Below, piece by piece: positions 35,905-46,945 of a DNA stretch of 64,000 nucleotides (the first letter of the stretch is position 1; each line of letters begins with the position of its first letter). The stretch is from Fodinibius sediminis (lineage in GTDB: Bacteria > Bacteroidota > Rhodothermia > Balneolales > Balneolaceae): contig NZ_FXTH01000012.1 in the NCBI RefSeq assembly GCF_900182555.1, forward strand, positions 109,879 to 173,878, in the 5' to 3' direction. Both the position numbers and the translations under genes were made by a program. The notes beneath the pieces are model-generated. The model was not told the DNA's origin. It saw nothing but the letters and a program-made list of their open reading frames with translations, and ran no database searches.

Positions 35905-37590
35905 TTATTTATCCATTGCTGAATACACTTTCTCTCCCGCCACCCATGTCTCCAGTACCCTGGTCTGCCATATTTCCCGGGCCGGCACTTCAAAAATATC
36001 GCGGTCAACCAATATAAAATCAGCCCATTTTCCGGGCTCCAGACTCCCAAGTACCGTTTCTTGATGCGCTGCATAGGCTGCATCCACCGTAAACGATCGC
36101 AGAGCCTGGACCCGGCTAAGTCGCTCCCCGGGATACCATCCCTCTTCGGGATTCCCCTGGTGATCCCGGCGTGTGACAGCAGCATATAAACCATAGAAAG
36201 GATTTACATGCTCCACCGGAAAATCCGATCCGGAAGCCACGACAACACCATGCCTTAAGAAGGTTTGCCAGGCATAGGCGCCCTCCATCCGTTCCGCGCC
36301 AATCCGATCTTCAGCCATATTCATGTCGCTGGTAGCATGGGTGGGCTGCATAGAGGCGATGATCCCCAGCGACCGAAAACGTGATATATCCTCAGGAGCT
36401 ACAATCTGTGCATGCTCAATGCGATGTCGCAGGTTTTGCCGGCCCAGGCTGTCCTGTACTTTTCGAAAAGCATTTAACACCGTACGGTTTGCCTGGTCCC
36501 CAATAGCATGCACATTGGTTTGAAAACCTGCCGATGCGGTTTTCAAAATGTGTTTTGTCATTTCCTCTTCCGAGAAAAAAAGCAATCCCCGGTTATCCGG
36601 GGCATCACTGTACGGTTCAATCAAGGCCGCACCGCGGCTTCCGAGAGCCCCATCAGCATACAGTTTCACACTCTGCAAAGCCAGCCGATCCTTGCTGTAA
36701 GATTCAATCGGTCCTTCACGGGCAAGGGTATCAAAGACTGCCCCGGCACCGGCAATCATGCCATAGATACGGGTTGTCAGGCTATCCTGGTCCGCTTTTT
36801 CCTTATAGAGCTGCCAATCCTTCACACTTACGCCGGCGTCATGCACACTGGTCAATCCATGGCTGCGCATCTGAAGGAGGGCAGCCTCCAGGGCCTTGCT
36901 GCGAGCGCGGGCGGAGGGCTCCGGTATATGGCTCTCTATCAGATGCATGGCGGCATCAACAAATACGCCGGTGGGGCGCCCGTTTTCATCCCTGATAATC
37001 TTACCTCCTTCGGGCTCACTGGTCTCGGTATTTATTCCAGCCCGCTTCATCGCCTCCGAATTGGCCCATCCCGCATGCCCATCGATCCTTCGCAGCCAAA
37101 CCGGCCGTTTATTTTCAATATCATCCAGTTCTTCCGCTGTAGGGAAACGATTGATGTTCCATCGCGTCTGATTCCAGCCCCGTCCCTGTATCCATGACAG
37201 CTCGGGATATTGCCTGCTATAGGCTGCCACGCGCTGCAGGGTAGAATCCAAGGAAGTTGTCCCTGTCAAATCTACATTCATCTGCTGAAATCCAAGTCCC
37301 ATGACATGCCCGTGGGCATCAATAAGTCCCGGCAGCATAACCTGTCCCCTTCCATCAATAATATCAGGACCGGCTCCCTGCTGAAAAGTGGTATCATTAT
37401 AGATATCCACTACCTTACCGTCTTTAAACATCACGGCAGAAAAAGTCCTCAGGCTGTCGCCGTAAAATGTGTAGCCCCGTACATTCTGGATAACAGTGGA
37501 AGAGGAAGGTTCCTGCTGGCAGGAAAAAAGTAACAGCAGCAGACAATAAACCGCTGACAAACGCGACAAAACTTTAATTAATGACATCAA
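35905..37590 (-). CDS. YtcJ-like amidohydrolase, probable lipoprotein
   Basis: The 561-residue protein starts with a lipoprotein signal (LLFSC with Cys near residue 24), so it is probably membrane-anchored and periplasmic. The amidohydrolase_3 pattern is present: LPGLIDAHGHVMGLG with the HxH metal pair, KLYADGALGSRGAAL, NVHAIGDQANRTVL, HRIEHAQIV and ASGSDFPVEHVNP. Substrates of this family are diverse and mostly unknown. It lies before nadE. A perfect 12-bp AT palindrome (TTATTTAAATAA, 37605-37616) and a TAnnTTTG core on the minus strand (37630-37623) precede it. Confidence 0.85.
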   Translation of the reverse strand: MMSLIKVLSRLSAVYCLLLLLFSCQQEPSSSTVIQNVRGYTFYGDSLRTFSAVMFKDGKVVDIYNDTTFQQGAGPDIIDGRGQVMLPGLIDAHGHVMGLGFQQMNVDLTGTTSLDSTLQRVAAYSRQYPELSWIQGRGWNQTRWNINRFPTAEELDDIENKRPVWLRRIDGHAGWANSEAMKRAGINTETSEPEGGKIIRDENGRPTGVFVDAAMHLIESHIPEPSARARSKALEAALLQMRSHGLTSVHDAGVSVKDWQLYKEKADQDSLTTRIYGMIAGAGAVFDTLAREGPIESYSKDRLALQSVKLYADGALGSRGAALIEPYSDAPDNRGLLFFSEEEMTKHILKTASAGFQTNVHAIGDQANRTVLNAFRKVQDSLGRQNLRHRIEHAQIVAPEDISRFRSLGIIASMQPTHATSDMNMAEDRIGAERMEGAYAWQTFLRHGVVVASGSDFPVEHVNPFYGLYAAVTRRDHQGNPEEGWYPGERLSRVQALRSFTVDAAYAAHQETVLGSLEPGKWADFILVDRDIFEVPAREIWQTRVLETWVAGEKVYSAMDK

Positions 37591-37651
37591 TTATTTATTT
37601 AACCTTATTTAAATAACAAAAACAAATGTAAAGCTAAACAATTACACCTTA

Positions 37652-38112
37652 TTAAAAAACAGTAAATGAGCTGCGGTTTTCCCAGTTTTTCAGTTTGGAA
37701 AGCAGAGGATCGGGTGAAAATGACCGGCTTTCCAATATCTCGATCTCCATCCAGCTCACCTCTTCAATGAGCTGCTCTTCGTTTCCAAGCTCGGGATCAT
37801 GCCCCCGTGAGGCTTCTCCCCTCTTCCGGCTGACCTCAAAATAGCATTCTACGGCATGAAATGGCTCCTTGATAAATTCTTCGACATGCAGCAGCCCGTG
37901 AACCTCAATATCCACCTGGGTTTCTTCCCGAAATTCTCGCTGGAGGGCTTCCGCCATAGGCTCCCCGAACTGCACGCCTCCACCGGGAGGCATCCAGACT
38001 TTCTGGTCTGTAACGGGAGAGTGGATCCTGACTAACAGAATGGCATCATCTTCGACCAGCAGCCCGGAAACCCGGAGTCGCAGACGTTCGCCAAAAACGG
38101 ATCGGGGGTCCA

Positions 38113-38113
<1 letters not shown>
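37652..38113 (-). CDS. NUDIX hydrolase coupled to pyrG
   Basis: The 153-residue protein carries a Nudix box spanning GGVQFGEPMAEALQREFREE, with the REFREE metal site intact; the usual Gly after EE is Gln. Nudix enzymes hydrolyse nucleoside diphosphate derivatives. Its start overlaps the pyrG stop (TAATG), so the two are translationally coupled, and a nucleotide or damaged-NTP substrate is plausible. The true substrate is unknown. Confidence 0.88.
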
Positions 38114-39786
<1,673 letters not shown>

Positions 39787-39797
39787 TTAGGGAAAGT

Positions 39798-39829
39798 CAA
39801 AAATAGAAGGTTTCCGCTCGTCATTCAAA
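39798..39829 (-). promoter_or_regulatory. Bacteroidota-type promoter of pyrG
   Basis: On the minus strand TTTG (39829-39826) is followed after 20 bp by TATTTTTG (39805-39798). Both match the -33 TTTG and -7 TAnnTTTG consensus exactly, and the -7 box ends 26 bp before the start codon. It is one of the two clearest promoters in the window. Confidence 0.6.
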
Positions 39830-39884
39830 CCTTAAACCATTTTTTCCAAAAAAAATTATCTACCTGTGGCAAGATCCCTAATCA

Positions 39885-40721
39885 TTATTTGCTCGCCCTC
39901 CACTGTGCCGCAACAGACTGCAGCAGATCCGGCTTATTTGTAAAGATGCCATCTACCCCCGCCGCCAGCAACTTGCGCATCTGCCGCGGCCGGTCTACGG
40001 TGTAGACAAAGTGCGGAATTTTATGTTCCCGGATATTCTTTCTCCATTTTTTGGTAAATTCCCGATAGCTGCAGTTAAACGCATCCGCCCGGTAGGTTGC
40101 CACAAGGTTGCTGGGCATTTTTCCATTCGATAACGACCGGTTGTACAGCAGGGCCACCGGTACAGCAGGATCCAGCGTCTTCAAATGAGTGACAGCGCGG
40201 TAATCAAAACTGGAAAACAAGACATGCTCCTTCATTCCATGCGCCTCAACCAGCTCCAGGCACTTTTCTTCCACCCCTCCCTGCTGTTTGGAAACCGCCT
40301 CTGTCTTGATCTCAATATTCAGGGCAATGGTATCCGAGGCGAACTCCAGTACCTCCTCCAGCGTGGGAATCCGGCTACCGGCAAACGGGGAGCCAAACCA
40401 GGAACCGGCGTCCAATGCGCGGAGGGCCGGGAGTGAATAATCCGTGAGCAGTCCTCTTCCGGTCGTATGCTCCTCCAGCCTGGCATCGTGGAACACCACG
40501 GGAACCCCATCACTGCTGAGCATCACATCCAGCTCGATCATATCAGAATTCATCGCAACAGCACCTCTGAATGCCGCCATTGTATTCTCCGGATAGTAGG
40601 CACTGGCCCCGCGATGGGCAATCACAATACAATCATCCTTTTTTTTCGGTTGAAAGAGTTTCGGAAACCGATAATGTTGAGACATAGTGATAATAGGGGC
40701 TGCCATTGACAACGGGACCAT
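39885..40721 (-). CDS. Glycerophosphodiester phosphodiesterase
   Basis: The 278-residue GDPD protein has VIAHRGASAYYPENTMAAF with the catalytic His-Arg and Glu, DMIELDVMLSSDGVPVVFHD with metal Glu/Asp and the second His, and FASDTIALNIEIKTE. It ends with YTVDRPRQMRKLLAAGVDGIFTNKPDLL, typical of the family. It splits deacylated phospholipids into glycerol-3-phosphate and alcohol. The N-terminal 30 residues are polar with no clear signal peptide, so a cytoplasmic (UgpQ-like) location is likely. It lies 22 bp after a small membrane-protein gene. Confidence 0.92.
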   Translation of the reverse strand: MVPLSMAAPIITMSQHYRFPKLFQPKKKDDCIVIAHRGASAYYPENTMAAFRGAVAMNSDMIELDVMLSSDGVPVVFHDARLEEHTTGRGLLTDYSLPALRALDAGSWFGSPFAGSRIPTLEEVLEFASDTIALNIEIKTEAVSKQQGGVEEKCLELVEAHGMKEHVLFSSFDYRAVTHLKTLDPAVPVALLYNRSLSNGKMPSNLVATYRADAFNCSYREFTKKWRKNIREHKIPHFVYTVDRPRQMRKLLAAGVDGIFTNKPDLLQSVAAQWRASK

Positions 40722-40743
40722 CAGGGCGTCGGAGCAGTACTGC

Positions 40744-41076
40744 CTATATCCCTCGCTGCTCTTTCCACCTCAGGTATTCGACAAGCTCTTTAAGCTGTTT
40801 TTTCTGATAGTAGATCAGTCCCACATTAATACCGAACACAGCCACAATAATCAGAAAAAAAGTCTGGCTCAGTTCGGTGATATCAAAATAAAAGGAATAG
40901 CCAAAGACCACCAGAGCTGCAATATTAACTGCCAGCATGATCCACTTATTTCGGTCCTTCTTTTGCAGCGCCTCAATCTGTCCCTTCAGCGGCAGCGTCT
41001 GTTTGTCATTTTTTAAATGAATGTTGAGATACGATTGCAGCCGCTGCTGCTCCTTTTCATCCGAAAAATCAGTCAT
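40744..41076 (-). CDS. Small membrane protein of unknown function (two helices)
   Basis: The 110-residue protein has a charged N-terminal half, two membrane helices (about 46-64 and 70-90) with a short loop, and a basic C-terminal tail. Both termini are probably cytoplasmic. I see no named family. It is 1 bp after the similar-sized gene at 41078-41425 and 22 bp before the glycerophosphodiesterase, so the three are probably one transcript. Confidence 0.6.
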   Translation of the reverse strand: MTDFSDEKEQQRLQSYLNIHLKNDKQTLPLKGQIEALQKKDRNKWIMLAVNIAALVVFGYSFYFDITELSQTFFLIIVAVFGINVGLIYYQKKQLKELVEYLRWKEQRGI

Positions 41077-41077
41077 A

Positions 41078-41425
41078 TTAATTCTTTGATTCCATCACTC
41101 GTTTCATGGCGTTGCGCAGCAGCAGATTAGGGTCATGCATTTTTGAGACCGTATGATATACCAGAAAGAAACCAACCATAGCCGTCACACTTGCAACACC
41201 GGTCAGTACTGTTGACAGCCACAGCGGCTCCACATACCCCAGTATAACCACCGCTATGACCATTAAACTCAGGACCATCTGACAAACGCCCGCCATGATA
41301 TAAATGGTGGACACCGAATGAATCCGGTTCATTAACTTCGAAATACCAATTCTGTATATAGAATCCTTTATATTCCGATTCTCAGATGGTGTTTTCCACT
41401 GGTTATTCTTGTTTGAAGTACTCAT
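41078..41425 (-). CDS. Small membrane protein of unknown function (two helices)
   Basis: The 115-residue protein has a polar 35-residue N-terminus, two hydrophobic helices (about 40-63 and 70-92) and a C-terminal tail with a DPNLLLRNAMKRVM pattern. It shares topology but no obvious sequence identity with its neighbour at 40744. It is first in a three-gene minus-strand group with that gene and the glycerophosphodiesterase, and divergent from rlmB. Function unknown. Confidence 0.6.
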   Translation of the reverse strand: MSTSNKNNQWKTPSENRNIKDSIYRIGISKLMNRIHSVSTIYIMAGVCQMVLSLMVIAVVILGYVEPLWLSTVLTGVASVTAMVGFFLVYHTVSKMHDPNLLLRNAMKRVMESKN

Positions 41426-41504
41426 AGCTGATATCCATATCGTTAAGGAACCATCGTTTAGTTATAAATTAACCTAAATTGTTGATTTTTCAATCCCATT
41501 TTCC

Positions 41505-42248
41505 ATGCCAGATACTGATTCCAATATTTACATTTATGGCCGCAACCCAATGCTGGAAGCTCTCACCAATGAAGCCGACCGCATCGAAAAGATCTTTGTG
41601 CGAGATTCGCTGCGTGATTCCGATCTCTCTGAAATCTTCCGTTTGGCCTCTCAGCATCGGATCCCCATCTCTCATGTCCCCGGTACCAAGCTGTATGACC
41701 TTGTGGGCAGTGTAAACGACCAGGGGGTGGTCGCATTGATGAGTGCGGTAAGGTACAGGAATTTCGGGGAATGGCTTGATTCTATTGACACTTCCACCTA
41801 TCCGGCTATCCTGCTGCTTGATGAAATAGAGGATCCCGGTAATTTCGGGGCTATTCTGCGTACTGCTGCAGCCGCTGGCATGGCTGCTGTCCTTGTTCCC
41901 AAACACCGGCAGGCACCAGTCAATGCCACCGTATACAAGACGTCAGCTGGTACAGCCGGACGGATCCCCATCGTGCGGGCCGGCAACCTGAATCAGGCCA
42001 TCCTCAAACTCAAAGAAGCCGGCTTCTGGATTGGCGGACTCGATACGGAGGGCACCCAGTCTCTCTGGGAGCTGGACGTTGATCGTCCCCTGGCCTTTGT
42101 GATCGGCAATGAAGGCAGCGGTATTCGCCAGAAGACCCTTGAGCACTGCGATTACCACTTTCGCATTCCCATGGAAAACAATGTTGAATCGCTTAACGCT
42201 TCTGTTAGCGCGGCCCTGCTTTGCTACGAATGGAAACGAAAGCGATAG
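41505..42248 (+). CDS. rlmB: SpoU-family rRNA ribose methyltransferase (RlmB/TrmH-like)
   Basis: This 247-residue methyltransferase begins with the substrate-binding domain pattern IYGRNPMLEALTNEADRIEKIFV and has the knotted SPOUT domain: LDEIEDPGNFGAILRTAAAAGM (motif 1), FVIGNEGSGIRQ (motif 2) and IPMENNVESLNASVSAALLCYE (motif 3). It probably methylates a guanosine 2'-O in 23S rRNA. The exact position in the ribosome is inferred. It converges on namZ with a 3-bp gap. Confidence 0.92.
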   Translation: MPDTDSNIYIYGRNPMLEALTNEADRIEKIFVRDSLRDSDLSEIFRLASQHRIPISHVPGTKLYDLVGSVNDQGVVALMSAVRYRNFGEWLDSIDTSTYPAILLLDEIEDPGNFGAILRTAAAAGMAAVLVPKHRQAPVNATVYKTSAGTAGRIPIVRAGNLNQAILKLKEAGFWIGGLDTEGTQSLWELDVDRPLAFVIGNEGSGIRQKTLEHCDYHFRIPMENNVESLNASVSAALLCYEWKRKR

Positions 42249-42251
42249 TGG

Positions 42252-43490
42252 TCACTCATACAGCAGATAGGGCGCCCGCAGCCGGGAAAACTGCTGAGCT
42301 GTCTTCTCCCACTGTTCCGGGTATGTTTCTTCCTCCAGCTGACGAAGCAGCTCTGACTTATCAATACCGCTCAGTTTTTCGATAAAGTCGGAAAGCTCAG
42401 CGTTGGGCGTAGCGTCCAGCATTGCCGTGAGAAGGCGGGCCCCCAGGGCTATGGGATCCACCTTGCCGATATTGGTTATCTGCAGTTCAACACCATGACA
42501 CTGCTCACCCTCAAACTTCGGATTCGGTGCCTTGCCCGGCATCGACTTCGGCCGGAAGGAAATACGTTCGATATTCACCCCCTCAAACGTACGGCGCAGC
42601 GGGGCAATATGGCTGGTCGTAAGCTCGGTTGAGGGGGACCCTATCATCATAAAGGGGTCGGGGGTGCCCCGGCCCTCTGAAATATTCATGCCCTCGAAAA
42701 GCACCGTTCCCAGGTAGACAAAAGCGTGCTTGAATGTCGGCAGGTTGGGCGAAGGCGGAATCCATTCCAGCCCGGTCTCCGGCCATTGCATCGAACGCTC
42801 CCACCCTTCCATGGGGATAACCCGCAAGGTGCTCTTGCCGGCATGCTCGATCCACTGCTCGCCCACCATCATCCGGGCCAGCTCGCCCAGCGTCATGCCG
42901 TGCGCCATGGGAACGGGATAAGCCCCAACAAACGACTGATGTTCCTCCTGAAGCATCCACCCGGAAATGTAGTCGCCCCCGGCCGGATTTGGACGGTCGA
43001 GCACCCATACCGGAACTCCCTGCTCGGATGCCGCTTCCATGACGTTACCCATGGTGACGTTGTAGGTATAAAACCGCGCGCCCACATCCTGCATATCAAA
43101 AAGCAGCACATCGACTTGCTCAAGCATTTCCGCCGTAGGCCTTTTTGTATCCCCGTAAAGCGAATATACCGGCAGGCCCGTTGCCTGGTCAACGCCGTCC
43201 TCTATTGTCTCACCGGCCCCGGCATCGCCCCGAAAGCCATGTTCTGCGGCAAACAGCGCCGTAACATTAACATCCCGTGCCAGCAGGGTATCCAGCATAT
43301 GCTTGCCCTCTACACGAGCGGTTGGATTCATCACCAGTCCCACCCTTTTGCCTTCAAGCTCGTCAAGGTGCTGGTCAATCAATACCTGGGCACCCACTTT
43401 GACATCGGGACTCTTTGAGGGGAAGGACTGGCAGGCAAAAGAAAAAGTCAATAACAGGAGCAGCAGAAAGCGCATACGCATGATGAACAC
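42252..43490 (-). CDS. namZ: Exo-beta-N-acetylmuramidase NamZ-type (DUF1343) lipoprotein
   Basis: The 412-residue protein has a lipoprotein signal (FSFAC with Cys near 20). It contains KRVGLVMNPTARVEGKHMLDTL, LFAAEHGFRGDAGAGETI with conserved Glu/His, DVLLFDMQDVGARFYTY, VLDRPNPAGGDYISG, and ISEGRGTPDPFMMIGSP. These are the landmarks of DUF1343, whose characterised members release MurNAc from the non-reducing end of wall fragments. It would act in the periplasm and could feed a recycling pathway. A 10-bp terminator hairpin separates it from ndk. Confidence 0.87.
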   Translation of the reverse strand: MFIMRMRFLLLLLLTFSFACQSFPSKSPDVKVGAQVLIDQHLDELEGKRVGLVMNPTARVEGKHMLDTLLARDVNVTALFAAEHGFRGDAGAGETIEDGVDQATGLPVYSLYGDTKRPTAEMLEQVDVLLFDMQDVGARFYTYNVTMGNVMEAASEQGVPVWVLDRPNPAGGDYISGWMLQEEHQSFVGAYPVPMAHGMTLGELARMMVGEQWIEHAGKSTLRVIPMEGWERSMQWPETGLEWIPPSPNLPTFKHAFVYLGTVLFEGMNISEGRGTPDPFMMIGSPSTELTTSHIAPLRRTFEGVNIERISFRPKSMPGKAPNPKFEGEQCHGVELQITNIGKVDPIALGARLLTAMLDATPNAELSDFIEKLSGIDKSELLRQLEEETYPEQWEKTAQQFSRLRAPYLLYE

Positions 43491-43504
43491 CTTTTTATAT
43501 CATT

Positions 43505-43541
43505 AATAACCGTCCGGCTGTAGCTGTCAACCGGACGGTTC
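43505..43541 (-). terminator. Hairpin terminator after ndk
   Basis: AACCGTCCGG (43508-43517) and CCGGACGGTT (43531-43540) are perfect 10-bp complements with a 13-nt loop. Read on the minus strand it begins 20 bp after the ndk stop and is followed by TTATTAAT. The tail is only moderately U-rich. It lies just before the namZ start. Confidence 0.6.
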
Positions 43542-43560
43542 CAACTAACAAATTATCAGT

Positions 43561-43992
43561 CTATGCCTTATTGGCAACAACCTCAGCCTCAGAAAAAAAG
43601 TAGGCCGCCTCTTTCTTGCCGTTGGCTACAGAATCGGACCCGTGGATAATATTTTCACCCACGCTGTCAGCAAAATCAGCCCGAATGGTTCCTTCTTCAG
43701 CCTCATTTGGATCGGTCGCCCCGATGAAGGAACGGAAATCCTCAATGGCGTTCTCTTTTTCAAGGATCATGGGAACACACGGACCGCTGCTCATAAATTC
43801 ACACAACTCATCATAAAAGGGGCGCTCCTTGTGGACCGCATAGAAGCCCCCGGCCGTATCTTTCGTCAGACGTGTCATTTTCATTGCCACAATCGTAAAG
43901 CCCGCTTCCTGGATGCGCCGGGTGACTTCGCCAATAAGCTCTTTCCGTACACAATCAGGTTTCAGAATTGTCAAAGTTCGTTCTACAGCCAT
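43561..43992 (-). CDS. ndk: Nucleoside-diphosphate kinase
   Basis: The 143-residue enzyme balances NTP pools. [17 protein letters not shown] is the N-terminal Lys region, and [20 protein letters not shown] holds the phospho-His. Length and order match bacterial Ndk. It is a single-gene unit with a hairpin after it. A TAnnTTTG-like -7 core (44047-44040, minus strand) lies upstream without a clear -33 partner. Confidence 0.97.
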   Translation of the reverse strand: MAVERTLTILKPDCVRKELIGEVTRRIQEAGFTIVAMKMTRLTKDTAGGFYAVHKERPFYDELCEFMSSGPCVPMILEKENAIEDFRSFIGATDPNEAEEGTIRADFADSVGENIIHGSDSVANGKKEAAYFFSEAEVVANKA

Positions 43993-44098
43993 GTTAATCT
44001 ATAATCAATTTTTATTTGAATGTATTTCTGCAAAGGACCCAAATATAAGGCATTGATCACAAATTCACGAAGGGATTTCTCAAGCAGCCCGGGCATGC

Positions 44099-44127
44099 GG
44101 GCAGCCTGCCTGTTCTTTTTGCTGCCC
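44099..44127. repeat. Inverted repeat between ndk and mgsA
   Basis: GGGCAGC (44099-44105) and GCTGCCC (44121-44127) flank a 15-nt loop that contains a T-run. It lies in the 256-bp divergent region and has no U-tail, so its role is unclear. The rest of this gap shows no other structure that I can support. Confidence 0.3.
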
Positions 44128-44248
44128 AGAACCTCGCTGAAATAAAATGTTGAGAGCCACTGAAAGTTGCCTTAGCTTAGCTATCGTTACATGACTACAT
44201 TTGCAACAACCATTATTCTGTCAATCTCTACCTAACCTAAAATACTTG

Positions 44249-44752
44249 ATGAGTTACAAGAAAAGCTATAAGGATGCCGATCCTCCCATTGCCCACAGCT
44301 CCAGGAAAATGAAAAAAAATAAGAATATCGCCCTGATCGCCCATGACCACCGAAAAGAGGACCTCATCGATTGGTGTGAATTCAACCAGGGCTCTCTTTC
44401 CAAGCACAAACTCTTTGGAACCGGAACCACGGGCCAGCTCATTGCTGACAAGGTGGGGCTTGATGTCAATCGTTTCAGCAGCGGACCCCTGGGCGGAGAT
44501 CTGCAGATAGGAGCCGCCATCTCAAAACACGACATCGACATGATGATCTTTTTCTGGGACCCGCTGCAGGCCCAGCCTCACGATGTCGATGTTAAGGCCC
44601 TGCTCCGCATTGGGGTGCTCTACAATATCCCGATGGCCTGCAACCGCTCATCGGCCGATTTTTTAATCTCTTCGGATCTCTTCGACGAGGAATACGACCG
44701 TTTCCTCGTAGACTACAGTCAGCGCTTCACCAAGGAAATTGAAGAAACGTAA
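44249..44752 (+). CDS. mgsA: Methylglyoxal synthase
   Basis: This protein of about 167 residues converts dihydroxyacetone phosphate to methylglyoxal. It has KNIALIAHDHRKEDLIDW, FGTGTTGQLI for phosphate binding, SGPLGGDLQIGAAI with the catalytic Asp, and FFWDPLQAQPHDVDVKALLRI, all diagnostic. The start at ATG 44249 fits the family better than an in-frame codon at 44201, because about 25 basic residues already precede the core. YyaL follows 78 bp downstream. Confidence 0.95.
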   Translation: MSYKKSYKDADPPIAHSSRKMKKNKNIALIAHDHRKEDLIDWCEFNQGSLSKHKLFGTGTTGQLIADKVGLDVNRFSSGPLGGDLQIGAAISKHDIDMMIFFWDPLQAQPHDVDVKALLRIGVLYNIPMACNRSSADFLISSDLFDEEYDRFLVDYSQRFTKEIEET

Positions 44753-44830
44753 TCTGCCGCAATCTTCCGGGGATCACTGGTATTGACCGGGCAGACACCT
44801 GTCAACCTCAAATCATTCAGACATTCAGTT

Positions 44831-46915
44831 ATGGATAATGAAAATCGATTGGCGCAGGAATCGAGCCCCTACCTCCTCCAGCATGCCCACAACCCGGTTA
44901 ACTGGTATCCCTGGAGCGAAGAGGCATTTGACAAAGCCCGGCAGGAAGACAAGCCCGTTTTCTTGTCCATAGGCTACGCCACCTGCCACTGGTGCCATGT
45001 CATGGCCCATGAATCCTTTGAGGACCGGGAGATAGCTGCGCTGATGAACGACACCTTTATCAACATCAAGGTGGATCGCGAAGAGCGGCCCGATATCGAC
45101 AATACCTACATGCTGGTCTGCCAAATGCTTTCAGGCAGCGGCGGCTGGCCACTGAATGTGGTACTGACACCCGACAAGAAACCGTTCTATGCGGCTACGT
45201 ACATCCCCAAAACAGGCCGGCACGGCCGACCGGGTATGCGGGAGCTCATCCCCTGGATTTCACAACTTTGGCAAAATGAGCGTGAAAAGATTTCAACCTC
45301 AGCCGATAATATTATCCGGAGCTTTCAACAGTCCAGTCAGTTCGAAATCGGCAACCCGCTGGGAGTCTCAATCCTGGAAGAAGCCTGCAGCCAGTTTGAA
45401 GAAACGTTCGACGAACAATACGGGGGCTTCGGCACAGCACCCAAGTTTCCCAGCCCCCATAACCTGATGCTGCTACTCCGTCACAGTAAGCATTTTGACG
45501 ATAGGCAAGCCCTCCACATGGCTGAACAGACCCTTTTACAGATGCGCAGGGGCGGTCTTTTTGATCATGTTGGACTGGGCTTTCACCGGTACTCTACCGA
45601 CCGGGAGTGGCTGCTGCCCCATTTTGAAAAAATGCTCTACGACCAGGCCATGCTGCTCATGGCTTATACCGAGGGATGGCAGTGTACCGGCCGCCCTCTT
45701 TTTGAGCGTACAGCCAAAGAAATTATTTCCTATATAACACGCAAGATGCGTCATCCCGATGGCGGCTACTACTCGGCCGAAGATGCCGACAGCGAGGGGG
45801 AAGAGGGTAAATTTTATGTCTGGACGCCGGCCGAGATACGGGCCGCCCTCCCCGCCGCCGAGGCAGAGCTGGCTTTGGAAGTCTTCAATATTACACCTGA
45901 AGGAAACTACCGGGAGGAAGCCACCGGCAAAACCACCGGAAAATCCATTCCCCACCTGCGAAAATCATTTCAGGATCTTGCGACCGAACGCAATATGGAA
46001 GTAGATGAGCTGAACGAGCACCTCGATTCCATTCGAAAGCAGCTGCTGCAAGCCCGCCGGGAACGCGTTGCACCGCTATTGGATGACAAAATTCTTACCG
46101 ACTGGAATGGATTGGCTATTGCAGCCCTGGCAAAGGCGGGACGCGCTTTTGAAGATGAGCAATATATTCGACAGGCGGAATCGTGCTATCAATTTCTGTC
46201 CGAGAAGTTGATCCCAGAAACGGGAGGGCTGTTGCACCGGTTTAGAAATGGAGAATCCGGTATTGAAGCCCATGCTGATGATTACGCCTTCCTGATCTGG
46301 GGACTTATTGAACTCCATCAGACTACCCTGGAGAGCTCTTACCTGGCACGGGCCGTGGAACTCAATGACAAATTTATTGATCTTTTCTGGGATCCGGATC
46401 AGGGTGGCTTTTTCTTTACGTCCCGATCGGCGGAAAAGCTTCTGGGCCGAAAGAAGGAGATTTACGACGGCGCCCTGCCATCCAGCAACTCGGTAGCAAT
46501 GATAAATTTACTGCGGCTGGCACGGCTCACCGGGAATACCGAATACGAAGAGTTGGCAGATACCCTTAACAAACTTTTTGCCTCCGATATCGGGGAAGCA
46601 CCCACAGGCTTCGGCTGTATGCTCCACGGCATTGATTTCATAACCGCCGGCTCCCGGGAAATCGTGATAGCCGGACACAGGGACAGGGACGATACCCGGG
46701 CGTTCTTACAAGCTCTGAACAGCCTTTTCCTACCCAACACCGTCATTTTATTGAATGATCCAGCAGACAAAGAAATCGGTAACGTTGTTCCTTTTCTCTC
46801 TGACTTCCCCATGCAGAAAGACTGCGCCACCGCCTATGTATGCCAGAACTATCACTGTGAACAACCCACGACGGATCCCGAAATCATGATGCAGTTACTG
46901 GAAAAGGGCTCTTAA
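44831..46915 (+). CDS. YyaL/DUF255 thioredoxin-like and glycosidase-fold protein
   Basis: This protein of about 694 residues has an N-terminal thioredoxin-like DUF255 domain ([23 protein letters not shown], then CHWCH at about residues 50-60). A long alpha/alpha-toroid part contains [39 protein letters not shown] and a second half typical of the six-hairpin fold. The family is widespread and its function is unproven. The ATG at 44831 is preferred over an upstream TTG at 44783, because it is followed at once by the conserved core. Cytoplasmic. Confidence 0.9.
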   Translation: MDNENRLAQESSPYLLQHAHNPVNWYPWSEEAFDKARQEDKPVFLSIGYATCHWCHVMAHESFEDREIAALMNDTFINIKVDREERPDIDNTYMLVCQMLSGSGGWPLNVVLTPDKKPFYAATYIPKTGRHGRPGMRELIPWISQLWQNEREKISTSADNIIRSFQQSSQFEIGNPLGVSILEEACSQFEETFDEQYGGFGTAPKFPSPHNLMLLLRHSKHFDDRQALHMAEQTLLQMRRGGLFDHVGLGFHRYSTDREWLLPHFEKMLYDQAMLLMAYTEGWQCTGRPLFERTAKEIISYITRKMRHPDGGYYSAEDADSEGEEGKFYVWTPAEIRAALPAAEAELALEVFNITPEGNYREEATGKTTGKSIPHLRKSFQDLATERNMEVDELNEHLDSIRKQLLQARRERVAPLLDDKILTDWNGLAIAALAKAGRAFEDEQYIRQAESCYQFLSEKLIPETGGLLHRFRNGESGIEAHADDYAFLIWGLIELHQTTLESSYLARAVELNDKFIDLFWDPDQGGFFFTSRSAEKLLGRKKEIYDGALPSSNSVAMINLLRLARLTGNTEYEELADTLNKLFASDIGEAPTGFGCMLHGIDFITAGSREIVIAGHRDRDDTRAFLQALNSLFLPNTVILLNDPADKEIGNVVPFLSDFPMQKDCATAYVCQNYHCEQPTTDPEIMMQLLEKGS

Positions 46916-46945
46916 ATAAGAACAGCTGGACTTTGAGTATTAAAG

